DNA from: a virus
DNA length: 50,836 nucleotides
Reading direction: 5' to 3' (one strand)
IMG/VR virus record: IMGVR_UViG_3300025012_000127
Coordinates: 1 to 50,836 of that record
Positions 30,635 to 40,584 of the stretch are shown here, piece after piece. The translations under genes and the position numbers were made by a program. The notes beneath the pieces were generated by a model, which was not told the origin of the DNA, searched no databases, and worked only from the letters and a program-made list of their open reading frames with translations. Every line of letters begins with the position of its first letter. Position 1 is the stretch's first letter.

Positions 30635-31516
30635 ATGAAAATAATCAAACCAAGCGTTGAATATTTTGGAGAAGTACCGACAGAATATAATGCCGCTCTT
30701 AAGTTTATCGAGATGGCCGGCAGAACTTGCTACAAGTCAGAAGACAAGATCACTGAAGATAGCGCCAAGGGATTTGTTCGGAAGCTGAGCAAGGCTGGGC
30801 ATCTGGCTATGGTTGAGCACTCAAATTTTGTGGTGCGAACTAACAACAGTTTCACTCCTACATATATTGCATTGATGACAGAACAGTTAGGAAAATATAT
30901 TAATGTCAAAGTATGGAAAGACTTTATTTATGTAGGCGGTAGTTTAACAGCATGGGCGCAAATAACCATGGAGATTAGGTACGCTGCAGTGCTTGTCCCA
31001 TTTGTGAAAATATATGGAAAGTTGTTTAATCAAAGTATGGTAGCGATGCATTCATCTTGGGAAGTCTGCTCCCATGACGAAATCCCCAAGGAGCTTCACC
31101 GCTACTCGGCAAAATTCATTTGTGATCGTGGGGTCAGCCATGAGTTAGTGCGGCATCGACCATGCTCGTTTGCTCAGGAATCAACCAGGTATGTGAATTA
31201 TGGCGGTAAGAATATGGAGTTTATTGAACCAGAAGGTTTTGATGACTGGAAGACATATGATAAAGATGTATTTCTTGGTGCTTGCAGGCAAGCTGAAGGA
31301 AATTATAATTGGCTTCTGGATGGGAAAACTTGTTCGCCCCAACAAGCCCGAGCCGTCCTGCCCAATGCTTTGAAAACTGAGATCGTGGTTACAGCAGATG
31401 CAGCTGAATGGGTGCATATTTTTAAGCTTCGCTGTGCTCCAAGTGCGCATCCAGATTTTAGAAGGCTTGCATTAATGCTTAAAGATAAATTTATTTCTTC
31501 AGGATTATTATGTTAA
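30635..31516 (+). CDS. thyX: FAD-dependent thymidylate synthase ThyX
   Basis: Makes dTMP from dUMP with methylene-tetrahydrofolate, NADPH and FAD. 293 residues using the 30635 start (GGAG nine bases upstream; the in-frame ATG at 30614 lies inside the previous gene). The signature RHRPCSFAQESTRY (about 173-186) matches RHRxxSxxxxSxRY, and EHSNFV (about 66-71) and the C-terminal RCAPSAHPDFR region also fit. Supplies thymidine for phage DNA. Confidence 0.93.
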   Translation: MKIIKPSVEYFGEVPTEYNAALKFIEMAGRTCYKSEDKITEDSAKGFVRKLSKAGHLAMVEHSNFVVRTNNSFTPTYIALMTEQLGKYINVKVWKDFIYVGGSLTAWAQITMEIRYAAVLVPFVKIYGKLFNQSMVAMHSSWEVCSHDEIPKELHRYSAKFICDRGVSHELVRHRPCSFAQESTRYVNYGGKNMEFIEPEGFDDWKTYDKDVFLGACRQAEGNYNWLLDGKTCSPQQARAVLPNALKTEIVVTADAAEWVHIFKLRCAPSAHPDFRRLALMLKDKFISSGLLC

Positions 31517-31977
31517 CTGTAGAAGATCTACATAAAATAATAAATTATTGTCCAAATACTGGTAAATTTACTCGAAATCCAAAGTGTAAAAAAGTAGCAA
31601 GAAAATTGACTGCTAAAGGATATCTTCGATTTAGAGTCAATGGAAAAATGTATATGGCACATAGATTAGCTTGGTTATACATGACAGGAGAATTTCCAGT
31701 ATTACAAATAGATCATATTAACAGATTGCGTAGCGATAATCGATGGTGTAATTTACGTGAGGCTACAAACTCTGAAAATCAGTTTAATTCTTTTATACGA
31801 TTAGATAATACATCAGGCTGTAAAGGAGTATCATTTGATTATAATACAGGAAAGTGGAGAGCCTACATGCAAAATAATAAAAAATGGTCACATATAGGAT
31901 TATTTAAATCTAAAGATGAGGCAATAATTGCAGTACAAGAAGCTATGAAAAAGCATAGAGGAGAATTCTTTTATTGA
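31510..31977 (+). CDS. HNH homing endonuclease with AP2-like domain
   Basis: 155 residues. N-terminal HNH core (about 45-95): AHRLAWLYMTGEFP, then QIDHINRLRSDNRWCNLREA with the His-Asp-His and Asn ladder. A C-terminal AP2/NUMOD-like DNA-binding part follows (about 100-150, GCKGVSFDYNTGKWRAYM). Probably a selfish mobile gene. It overlaps the ThyX end by 7 bases and is the last gene of the early unit. Confidence 0.9.
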   Translation: MLTVEDLHKIINYCPNTGKFTRNPKCKKVARKLTAKGYLRFRVNGKMYMAHRLAWLYMTGEFPVLQIDHINRLRSDNRWCNLREATNSENQFNSFIRLDNTSGCKGVSFDYNTGKWRAYMQNNKKWSHIGLFKSKDEAIIAVQEAMKKHRGEFFY

Positions 31978-32018
31978 TAATCTAATAAGCAACATAAAAT
32001 TTTAGCTATAAATAAAAA

Positions 32019-32046
32019 ATAGGGCATGAATCTCTCCATGTCCTAT
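32019..32046. terminator. Bidirectional intrinsic terminator between convergent units
   Basis: ATAGGGCATG pairs with CATGTCCTAT (one G-T pair) around an 8-nt loop. T-rich sequence follows on the plus strand (TAGTTTTAAA), and the flank on the other side gives ATTTTTTATTT on the minus strand. It ends the early (rightward) and late (leftward) transcripts. Confidence 0.85.
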
Positions 32047-32060
32047 TAGTTTTAAATACT

Positions 32061-35000
32061 TTATAAGGTCTCTGCAACGTCAAAATATCTTTTCAATATC
32101 ACCTCTCGTTGCTGCTGCAACTGTCCAAGTCTTTCCCTAACATTTGTTGTCTGATCAATCTTTTTCAACTTATTAATTACTGCCTGGTTTCGATTTAGTG
32201 CTGATTGAAAATTTTCATGTAACTTCATTTGCTTGAATCCATCCAGGTTTGAGTTCAAGAAAGTTCGTTTATCTTCCGAGTTTTCGAGTTGCTTCTTGAA
32301 TATATCTACTTCCTTGCTGACCTTACCAAATTCTTGTTCGTTGCTACTTTTCTTATAGTCTTCTCCTCTGCCGTAATGCCAATAATAAAGCTTACCTGCA
32401 ATCGGGATAGACTCTACAATTCTGACATGATCAAAATCTATTGTATCTCCCGTAATGTAGGATCCATACAATTGGTTAAGATCCTTACTGATGGAGTTTA
32501 CAAATCTGAATGGAGGCAAAATTTGTCCAAGCAATCCAGATCCCAAACCTTCCCGAGCCGTTTGCATCCGCACATACTTTGAGGCTCCACCCATTGTGAG
32601 AAAGTTTTCAATCACGTGATCTTCAAACTTAGTTTCCTTACCAAGCAGCAAGGCCTTCAATTCATCTGCACCAGCATTAGCAAGTGTAAGTAAACTAACC
32701 AGCTTGATCATGTTACCAATTCCTTCAATAACCTGATCTCGTTCTCCAGTCTTAATTTTGTGCCAAGCTTCGTTTCTGAATACATCAAACTGCTTGAGTG
32801 TGTATGTCTTGAGCATATAAAAAACTCGGCCATTTCCACTCTTTAGGTACTGCTCTGACATTTCAGAAAGCGCAACAGGTTGAAAATCAAGCAAGCGATG
32901 ATACAACAACATCTTCACGTTGTCTGTCGGATTCCCGGCAAGCAAATCATTTATTACACTCTCAGATTGTGTTCCAAAGATCGGCTTGATTTGCTTCAAC
33001 AATGTTTGTCGTCCAGCCTCAGTACTGGCCATAACCTTGTAGTTGCTAAACGCATTGTTGATTAAAGTCTCTTTGCCGATAGAATCTATTCGTTCAAGCT
33101 GCACTTTTTTGAATACCCAACTTACTGCATTCCCTAGTGTCGTTCCGTCTGCAAACTCCTGGGCGATCCTCTCAATCCCTAAGTCTTCCTTAGTTATTTC
33201 AGACTTCTTAGTTATGGCTTTACCAACATTCTTAACTGTATCAGCTAGGCCACGTGGTGTCCATACCTTGCCTACATACATCGCCCAAGCTAAGTCTCCA
33301 ATCTGCGTTAACGCAGATATAGGTGAACCCATTACGTCGATGTATGACATATTTTTGTAAGCATTAACTATTCCTGTAGCTCCATGTTCGTGGAACCTAG
33401 CATCAAGAATATCTCTAACTACTTTTTCATCATCTGCCTGGATTCGACCAGACATTCGCAAGTCATTAATATATGTACCAATATTCTCAGTATAGTCTCT
33501 TTGCAGTTTGTACTTATCCAATTCTTGCTCTATTCTAATCAAGTCGCCTGAAACATCTTCTATGCGTGCAGTATTATTAGCCTTTTCATATTCTGTGAGC
33601 ATTACCTGCTTTCGTTTCTTTTCAGTTTTCAGGCTTGCTATTCTCTCTGGAACCTTACCAAAGAATCTCCGTGCTTCAATTTTCTTGGTCATACTATAGA
33701 TGTATTGCATCAATGCTGCATCACTATCCATGTAGAACTTATTCAACTCAGGCGGGACAGTTTCATATTGCCTGGCTTGAATATTGCCTGGCCCACCAAT
33801 TCCGAGGTTCCTGCCAAGTATTGTGTTGCTTGCAATATCTGCTGCCTGCTCAGGATATTCAATTTCAAACTTTTCCACTGTCATCCCAAGCTTATCTGCA
33901 TAAACTTTGATTGCATCAGTAATAACTGGACGTTGAGAAATTCCTTTAGTTGCCTGTAAGAATCCCTCTTGATCCTTAATTATGCGAGGCCAGTATTCTT
34001 CGATAAATCCCACATCATAACCAACATCAATTGCATCCTGACGAATTTGATCTAGGACTGATCGCAACTTTTCTTGATCAGCGGTCATGCTGTATTTTTC
34101 TGCAATCTCTTTTATCTTAACCTCGTCTGAATTTCTCCTAGCTGCATCCCAAACAAATTTATCTTGCGGACTCATTTGTTTAGTCTTCTCAAGGAGTGGA
34201 TGAGCAATTCGTAAAGCGGTTACAATCTTTTGTGAAGTCCGAAAATCGAGGTTTCTAATCTCTGAACGGAGCATTGGATCTACATTCTTAAGCCTAGTTG
34301 ATATAGACCCCAATCCCTTGTCGATGAGTTGCTTAATTTCATGTCCGCGCATATGAAGAGTCTGGCCGATTGTACGAACTAAACTATTTCGTTCGCTGAA
34401 CATTTGGTGATAAACATCATCGCTGATCTTCTGAACTGGGGCTTCACGAACCTCGAACATCGGCATACCTTCACGGAGTGCCTCAGCTTGCCGCTCATAA
34501 ATCTTTCCACTTTCTACTTCACGAGCCAACCCTAAGACTGTTTGCTTGCCAAATGATAGCAACTGCTGAAAGAAGTCCATTACTCTCTGAATTACTTTAC
34601 CGAAAGCAGTGTTGCGATACTCAGCTCTGTTAACCATAATCTGAGCAAACATATTTGCCCTGTTTTCAACCATTCGCTGCTTCGGGTCTTTGTGAGTACT
34701 AAGAGCAAAATCAAGCTTGTTAAGTTTGCGAAGTTTATTAAACTCACGATTCAATGCGCTATCATCTGCTTCTGTAATCAATCCCAAGTTGTCAAGAACA
34801 TGCTTGTTCTCATGCCATAATGTTTTGTTGTCTGCAAAGTTTTCATCAAGAAGAATTTCATTCCCAACCGTAACTCCGAAGATTACGTCATTCTTTTGCG
34901 TCTGCTCAGTTTCAATAGCTAACTTAATGAAGCCTTCGCCAGCATTTTGAATACTGTTGATCTTTACGCCTTTTCCATTTTTGAACTGTACAGATACTGA

Positions 35001-37322
35001 ACCATTTTCATGTTGAGTAACTGTTTGATTTGGAAAAGCCTTTTTAATGTCTTCAAGATTTACTTTGCCTAGGGCTTCTTGATTTTCAGCAACTTGAAAC
35101 TGTGGAACACTACCTACTTGCCGTTCATTAGTGAACCCACTCTGCAAGCCTCCGGGCAAGTTTCTAGGAATCTCAGTTTGAACTGTCTGGCTATTTGCTG
35201 TCGGAACATCTCCGAGGTCTTTAGCAATTTGTTGAAACCATGCCTGACGTTTATTCTGCTCAGCTAAAGATGGAACAACATTTTGTTTTGCTCCAACTTG
35301 TGCTGCCGTATCACTTTTAACATTACCTTCAATATTAGCAAGTTGCGTCTCAAAGAACTTCTTCCTCATGAACGCTTCCGTTCCAGGAGTCATTTCTTCC
35401 TGACGAAGATTCAATTCCTTTTTAACTTCCTGCCAATAATTCTCAATAATCTTTCTTTCTTCGGGAGTAAAACTATTATTTATATAAGTCTTTACGTAGT
35501 TTACATAAGCTTCAATTTGTCTTAAGTTATGTTCTTCCTCAGGAGTTCTTGAAGTTGATTGATCATTTAAAGTTGATCTCTCCTGAGATTTATTTGCAAT
35601 TATTTGATTTGCATAATCAGCTATAGATTTTGGAACTATTTCACTTTCTATAATCTTTGCAGATTCAGCAGCATCTTTCTCTACACCAATTTTTTCTCCT
35701 ACATTTACAGTCCCAAAAAGTTCTTCAAGATATTTCTGCCTATCTTCTCTAGTAGTGTAAGGAGCAAAAGCCTTCTTAAGTTCTGGACTTTTCTTATCAA
35801 GTACTTCATTACGACGTTTGTTTAAAGTAATAATTTTATCTGCAATTACTTTCTTTTCTTGCTCATTTAATGGATCAAGTTTACTATAATATGAAGACGA
35901 TAAAGTATCAATTTCATTATCAATACTTGTAATTCTATCATTCAGCTGACTTGCATCTTCATATCTTTTAGTATTTAACTTACTTTCAATCTCTCGTGCT
36001 TCCTTCTCTTCAGGAGAAAGTTGCTCATATTCTTTCTTAGCCAGTTCTTCTTTCTTCTGAATTTTTGCATTAATTCGATCCAGGAGGCTCTGATTATTTT
36101 TATTCTCATCAACAGTCTTTCTAATTAATTCAGCCGGCTCAACATTTAACTCTCTTGCTTTTTGATCAAGTTTATAAGGATCATCAAGAATTTCTTTATT
36201 CAAATTAAGAGTATCATTTAAAGTTTGAATACTCTTACCAAGTTCATCTTCCTTAAGATTAAGGATGTTCGTTGCTCTTCGGTCAAGCTCAATCTCTGCA
36301 TCAGTCTTTCCAGGGCCAGAATCCTTAGCCTGTGCTGAGAAGCCTGCATTAACTGCTGCACCAGCTCCACCACCGACAGCACCAGCAGCCATACTTTCAA
36401 TAATGCGTTCAACATTATCAGCAGTCAGCAGCTTCTCATCAGTGTTTGCTACAGTATTAAGAACACTAAGCAACTCCTGTCCACCTTCCTGCAGGGCTTC
36501 TTGAGGGATATTTGTAAGCAATTCCTTTGCTGATCTCTTAACAGTTCCAGTAGAACCCTTACTCAAAGCATCTACAAAAGTATCTACCAACTTACTGTTA
36601 CCACCAGCAAATTCTAATGATGTTGCCAAAGCACCAAACAGCAATGCAGTCTCAGGTGCGTCAATGCCCTTCTCTTGTAGCAACTCAGCGTACATGCCAC
36701 CAGACTCAAGGGGCATAACTGATCCGGCAATACCAACCTTGCCACCAAACTTCTTCAGAGCTTGGCCAGTAAGTTGCTTTCTTACCTGAGCTTCTGTCAA
36801 ATCTCCAATTCCACGTTTGATTGACTGCTTGACAGCTTCATCAATTCCTTTCTTAAGAATTGTTCTACCTGCCAACCCTCCGGCAATAGTACCTGGGCCT
36901 GGAGCAACAACAGATCCTATACCAGCACCGATCGCAGCCTCAGCCATACTTGGAACAAGTTCACCTAAGGTTCCTTGAGCCCAGTCAAGAGCACCACCAA
37001 TACCTGTCTTGCCAGTATAAATATCTTTAAAGGAATGTTTTTTAGGATATAATTTTGCTTCTTCAATATTCCTATTATATCCTTCCATGCCAAAGTCTTG
37101 CAAACTCTGGCCAGCAGATTCAGCACCAAGCTTTTTCAATCCAGAGCCTGCAAGTGCAGTAGCACCATATGCAGATGCTTGAAGATTCTGAAGTCCTCTC
37201 TTCACTCCAGGTATAAAATCAGAATCAGTTGGCACAGGGGCATTAATTTCTTCTGTATCATCAAAAAAACTTTTTGCTACTGGCGAAGTAGTTTCTTCTG
37301 TATCATCAAAAAATCCAGCCAT
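32061..37322 (-). CDS. Large polyvalent ejection/virion protein (1753 aa) with HExxH metalloprotease motif
   Basis: Likely a virion protein injected with the DNA. N-terminus: two FFDDTEE repeats (4-10 and 19-25), then Gly/Ala-rich, membrane-active-looking helices (about 30-330). A long Lys/Glu coiled-coil region covers about 345-700. A zinc-peptidase-like WHENKH (HExxH) lies near residue 835. The C-terminal third resembles large polyvalent PLxRFG-type proteins (PPFRFV and GKLYYWHYGRG near the end). AAGGAT precedes the ATG. The peptidase may act on envelope or capsid proteins; activity is inference. Confidence 0.85.
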   Translation of the reverse strand: MAGFFDDTEETTSPVAKSFFDDTEEINAPVPTDSDFIPGVKRGLQNLQASAYGATALAGSGLKKLGAESAGQSLQDFGMEGYNRNIEEAKLYPKKHSFKDIYTGKTGIGGALDWAQGTLGELVPSMAEAAIGAGIGSVVAPGPGTIAGGLAGRTILKKGIDEAVKQSIKRGIGDLTEAQVRKQLTGQALKKFGGKVGIAGSVMPLESGGMYAELLQEKGIDAPETALLFGALATSLEFAGGNSKLVDTFVDALSKGSTGTVKRSAKELLTNIPQEALQEGGQELLSVLNTVANTDEKLLTADNVERIIESMAAGAVGGGAGAAVNAGFSAQAKDSGPGKTDAEIELDRRATNILNLKEDELGKSIQTLNDTLNLNKEILDDPYKLDQKARELNVEPAELIRKTVDENKNNQSLLDRINAKIQKKEELAKKEYEQLSPEEKEAREIESKLNTKRYEDASQLNDRITSIDNEIDTLSSSYYSKLDPLNEQEKKVIADKIITLNKRRNEVLDKKSPELKKAFAPYTTREDRQKYLEELFGTVNVGEKIGVEKDAAESAKIIESEIVPKSIADYANQIIANKSQERSTLNDQSTSRTPEEEHNLRQIEAYVNYVKTYINNSFTPEERKIIENYWQEVKKELNLRQEEMTPGTEAFMRKKFFETQLANIEGNVKSDTAAQVGAKQNVVPSLAEQNKRQAWFQQIAKDLGDVPTANSQTVQTEIPRNLPGGLQSGFTNERQVGSVPQFQVAENQEALGKVNLEDIKKAFPNQTVTQHENGSVSVQFKNGKGVKINSIQNAGEGFIKLAIETEQTQKNDVIFGVTVGNEILLDENFADNKTLWHENKHVLDNLGLITEADDSALNREFNKLRKLNKLDFALSTHKDPKQRMVENRANMFAQIMVNRAEYRNTAFGKVIQRVMDFFQQLLSFGKQTVLGLAREVESGKIYERQAEALREGMPMFEVREAPVQKISDDVYHQMFSERNSLVRTIGQTLHMRGHEIKQLIDKGLGSISTRLKNVDPMLRSEIRNLDFRTSQKIVTALRIAHPLLEKTKQMSPQDKFVWDAARRNSDEVKIKEIAEKYSMTADQEKLRSVLDQIRQDAIDVGYDVGFIEEYWPRIIKDQEGFLQATKGISQRPVITDAIKVYADKLGMTVEKFEIEYPEQAADIASNTILGRNLGIGGPGNIQARQYETVPPELNKFYMDSDAALMQYIYSMTKKIEARRFFGKVPERIASLKTEKKRKQVMLTEYEKANNTARIEDVSGDLIRIEQELDKYKLQRDYTENIGTYINDLRMSGRIQADDEKVVRDILDARFHEHGATGIVNAYKNMSYIDVMGSPISALTQIGDLAWAMYVGKVWTPRGLADTVKNVGKAITKKSEITKEDLGIERIAQEFADGTTLGNAVSWVFKKVQLERIDSIGKETLINNAFSNYKVMASTEAGRQTLLKQIKPIFGTQSESVINDLLAGNPTDNVKMLLYHRLLDFQPVALSEMSEQYLKSGNGRVFYMLKTYTLKQFDVFRNEAWHKIKTGERDQVIEGIGNMIKLVSLLTLANAGADELKALLLGKETKFEDHVIENFLTMGGASKYVRMQTAREGLGSGLLGQILPPFRFVNSISKDLNQLYGSYITGDTIDFDHVRIVESIPIAGKLYYWHYGRGEDYKKSSNEQEFGKVSKEVDIFKKQLENSEDKRTFLNSNLDGFKQMKLHENFQSALNRNQAVINKLKKIDQTTNVRERLGQLQQQREVILKRYFDVAETL

Positions 37323-37346
37323 TTTATATCCTTATAAGTTAATTTA

Positions 37347-38411
37347 TTAATACGGAAGACTTCCAAATCTCATTTTATATTCAGCCTCGGCGGCAGCAAA
37401 ATTAGGATCTTTAGATGCACGCATTTTTAATAGCTTTTCTGTAGTAGCTGGTTTTGGAATTGCAAATGTTGTTTGGCCGGATGTGTCATCAACATATCCA
37501 GTACCTTCAGCATTTGGCATTTTAATTACTTGTCTCTTAGTCATTCCAGTAGGATCATTTGGATCTGGTTCTTCAATTACTAAAGGCTTTAATGGATTTT
37601 CCTTGATTGGTGGATTCTGCAATACTTGTCCTTGAATATCACGTAATTTATTTTCTGCATTAACATCAAGCTCACCAATACGATTCTTATCTGCATCAAG
37701 AGAAAGCTGCTCTCTTGCAATCTGGTTACGATCTAAAGTAGAAAGCAAGTTTGCACGATTGACATCTCGATCTGCTTCAGCATTTGCTATCAGTGCATCA
37801 GCTCGAGCCTGTCTACTTTGCAAGCCTCGTACAAACATTCCACCAATGCTATCATCGCCAAGATCTTCTGTAGTTATTGGATTTACTCCAAAGAACCTAC
37901 CACGAGGAGAATTTGCATAAGCATCATATCGGTCACGTAGTTGCCTACGATAATCATTCCAAGTTGCTTGCTGATTATCTGATTGCTGGTTTAGATTTCT
38001 TAAACTAATCTTTCCTTTATCTCCTTCATATGAAAGAGTATTTCCACCAATATCATAAGTGGTTGTATTTCCATTTTTTGCTACAGTCATCTTGCCTAAT
38101 TCTGCATCTCTTTGTGCATTAGTAATTTCTTTAAGTTTAGGAAGATTTAGATTTGATCTTACTGGAGGCTGATATAAGGAAGCTATTTTTGGTTCAGCTA
38201 AAGGAGTTGATTGAATTGTTGGCTTTTGAATATTTTGTGGATTACTTCCACCATAAAATGCTTCATTATTTGGATTACCTGAAGTCATTGGAGCTTGAAT
38301 CTTTTTTAAAGGCTTAGGCACACTAAAATTTTTATCTGTAAATGCTTCATCCATAGTAGGAAGAGGACGTAATCTTTTCTTCTTTTCTTCTTCAATTTGA
38401 TTCAAAGCCAT
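37347..38411 (-). CDS. 354-residue virion protein, possibly internal or ejected
   Basis: GAGG precedes the ATG. N-terminal half low-complexity and Asn/Pro/Lys-rich; the middle (180-260) is an Ala/Arg/Asp helix (SRQARADALIANAEADRDV). Its position just before the 1753-residue protein in the late unit suggests an internal virion or ejection component. No catalytic motif. Confidence 0.72.
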   Translation of the reverse strand: MALNQIEEEKKKRLRPLPTMDEAFTDKNFSVPKPLKKIQAPMTSGNPNNEAFYGGSNPQNIQKPTIQSTPLAEPKIASLYQPPVRSNLNLPKLKEITNAQRDAELGKMTVAKNGNTTTYDIGGNTLSYEGDKGKISLRNLNQQSDNQQATWNDYRRQLRDRYDAYANSPRGRFFGVNPITTEDLGDDSIGGMFVRGLQSRQARADALIANAEADRDVNRANLLSTLDRNQIAREQLSLDADKNRIGELDVNAENKLRDIQGQVLQNPPIKENPLKPLVIEEPDPNDPTGMTKRQVIKMPNAEGTGYVDDTSGQTTFAIPKPATTEKLLKMRASKDPNFAAAEAEYKMRFGSLPY

Positions 38412-38434
38412 TTTAGCCTCACAGATTAATTTTA

Positions 38435-39403
38435 TTATTCAAATGCGCTGACAGATTGAGAAACAATACTGTTCAAAGACATCAAAGCAGCCTGTGCAGT
38501 CTTAGCAAAAACATCTGCCGCAGCAGCAAGTGCTTGAACGTCAACTTGACTATTCTGAGTAGCATTATCTCTTCTATGCTTATAAACATCAACTCCTGCA
38601 CCAAGCTCAGCAAGTTTTGACTGCAAGACCATTTGATCCCTATTCTGCCTTGCTCTGTACCAGTCTGCAGCAGCACTCATCATTTTAGCTTTTATATCTG
38701 TATTTAGTGCTGCTATTCTCGCTGCTGCATCAGGAGCTACAGCCAGAGATCGAATATAATCTATTGCTGCCTGCATTGCTGCAAGACGAGATTCAATAGC
38801 CTTGCCTATGGCAAACTTAATAGTTTCAATGGCTATCTCAATTTGTTTTACAGCAACTGTAGTTGTAGCAATACCAATCCTGCCTGCCTGTTCAAAGGCT
38901 GCCTGGTTAAGATCATAAATCATTGGTCCCTGGACAAGTGAAAAACCTCTTGCAGCATACCCAGCAGCTATACCACTAGAAACTCTCTGTCCATCCCTAA
39001 TAATCCTATCTCTTTCACGCTGAATTATTTGATCTTCAAGTGCTGCCGGAATTCCTGTGCCACCATTAGTAATTGTATTTACTAACCAATTTGTGGCTTC
39101 ATCAAAAGCATCACTTGCCAAAGGATAATAGATAGCAAAAAAGTTTGCCAGTTGTCCAGATAAGAGTGCAATTAATGCATCACGTTCTGCTTCATAATTA
39201 TATTTTGAATCATCTACTGTTGGTATTTCTGGCTCTATTGCCTCAACAGTAAAGCCTGTAGCAGTTGCTGGTGGTGTAAGATAAAAACCTGCATTACTAT
39301 TAATAAGATCATCTGCAGCATCTTGAGCAGAAGTAGTTGCATTAGTCGCAGTAGCTAGCGCGTTTGTAATGATTTGATTTACAATCTCTGCCGTAGTAGC
39401 CAT
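38435..39403 (-). CDS. 322-residue Ala-rich helical virion protein
   Basis: Nearly all alpha-helical, Ala-rich. IIQRERDRIIRDGQRVSSGI is followed by AAGYAARGFSLVQGP, a pattern I recall from uncharacterised podovirus tail or internal proteins. It starts on the same base where the upstream gene ends (TAATG type). Likely tail tip or ejected core. Confidence 0.74.
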   Translation of the reverse strand: MATTAEIVNQIITNALATATNATTSAQDAADDLINSNAGFYLTPPATATGFTVEAIEPEIPTVDDSKYNYEAERDALIALLSGQLANFFAIYYPLASDAFDEATNWLVNTITNGGTGIPAALEDQIIQRERDRIIRDGQRVSSGIAAGYAARGFSLVQGPMIYDLNQAAFEQAGRIGIATTTVAVKQIEIAIETIKFAIGKAIESRLAAMQAAIDYIRSLAVAPDAAARIAALNTDIKAKMMSAAADWYRARQNRDQMVLQSKLAELGAGVDVYKHRRDNATQNSQVDVQALAAAADVFAKTAQAALMSLNSIVSQSVSAFE

Positions 39404-40584
39404 TAAAGTCTCCTGTTTAATTGCATGATTTCAAACATAATATTTTCAAGATCAAAATTATAACCATTATTCGTAAGTACAGAATTCCAATAATATCCAG
39501 AAAGTTCACTTCCCATATTAATACGTTGCTTTGTCATTGTAGTACTTGAATCTTTCATTACAAATGTTTGTGTCTGTCCATCAGCTTCGACTGTTAATGA
39601 AAGTTTTCCACTTGAACTTATTCCTAAATATGCTGAAGTAACTCTCTTATTATAAATTGATCCTAAATCAGATTTACCGAAATCAACTAAAGAATCTATT
39701 TCAATTCCATTATCAGTGCTTCCAGTCAATTCATAAATACCATCTCTTGCTACACCATAATTTTTACCTTCATGTGTATAGAAAGAAAGATATCCATAAT
39801 TATCATATTGACTAGTTGCATTAGTATCTATGTTAACTACCCAAACTCTGGCAGTATCATCAAGTGCAGCAACATTATTAATTGTTGCAGCATTACCAGA
39901 TGTAGCAATAACTACATCATTTGTTAATATAGAAGTATCGAACGAAGCAAGAAATGATCCGAGAACCGTAAAGGTATCGGTCGCCTGCATGGAAGCCAGC
40001 AGCTGATATATGTATATATAGCTGCCAGTAATGGTATCTACGATCTGGCCAGAACTATTAAGTACTACAATAAAAACTGGTCTATGTCCAAAAGCATCCA
40101 AAATATAACAGAAATTATAAAGTTTACGTTCAAACGGAGTAGCATCATATATACCGGAAGAAACGAGTGCCAGGAATTCAACTGATCCTTCTCCGTATTC
40201 TCCTTCACCACCCTTAGCAAGCATTGCTGGAAAATCAGCATCACCATCAAGATAAGATATGGTACCGAGAATGCTAGAGGATACCATCTTCGGAAATGAG
40301 GAAAAGCCATAGTTGGCAAGCATAGGCACATACAATCCGCCTTCAGCGTATGACTCAAGCGAGGGGAAGGTTGCATCTCCTGCACCATAACTAGTAATAT
40401 CTCCTCCAAACCCAGCCAGTGACGGAAACAATGCATAGCCGTAATTGCTCGAAGCAATGGCAACCATCTCGCCAATCCCGGACATTGTAACACTTGCTGC
40501 CTGGAGATTATCTAGTGTTAGCGTACCAACACCGGTCATCAGCACTTCATAATCTTGGATTGTCAGTGTTCCATAACCTATCAT
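39403..40584 (-). CDS. 393-residue tail/receptor-type protein with FPxL repeats
   Basis: The N-terminal half carries imperfect ~20-25-residue repeats around FPSL or FPxL and Gly-Tyr-Gly (ALFPSLAGFGG, ATFPSLESYAEGG, SSFPKM, ADFPAM). The C-terminal half is a beta-rich domain ending in YNFDLENIMFEIMQLNRRL, typical of phage tail accessory proteins. Probably part of the tail fibre or receptor-binding unit. Confidence 0.72.
   Translation of the reverse strand: MIGYGTLTIQDYEVLMTGVGTLTLDNLQAASVTMSGIGEMVAIASSNYGYALFPSLAGFGGDITSYGAGDATFPSLESYAEGGLYVPMLANYGFSSFPKMVSSSILGTISYLDGDADFPAMLAKGGEGEYGEGSVEFLALVSSGIYDATPFERKLYNFCYILDAFGHRPVFIVVLNSSGQIVDTITGSYIYIYQLLASMQATDTFTVLGSFLASFDTSILTNDVVIATSGNAATINNVAALDDTARVWVVNIDTNATSQYDNYGYLSFYTHEGKNYGVARDGIYELTGSTDNGIEIDSLVDFGKSDLGSIYNKRVTSAYLGISSSGKLSLTVEADGQTQTFVMKDSSTTMTKQRINMGSELSGYYWNSVLTNNGYNFDLENIMFEIMQLNRRL

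Noticed and set aside
38482-38676. Diversity-generating or CRISPR-type repeats in the late region
   Set aside because: No reverse transcriptase, template repeat or spaced direct repeats were found anywhere in the window.
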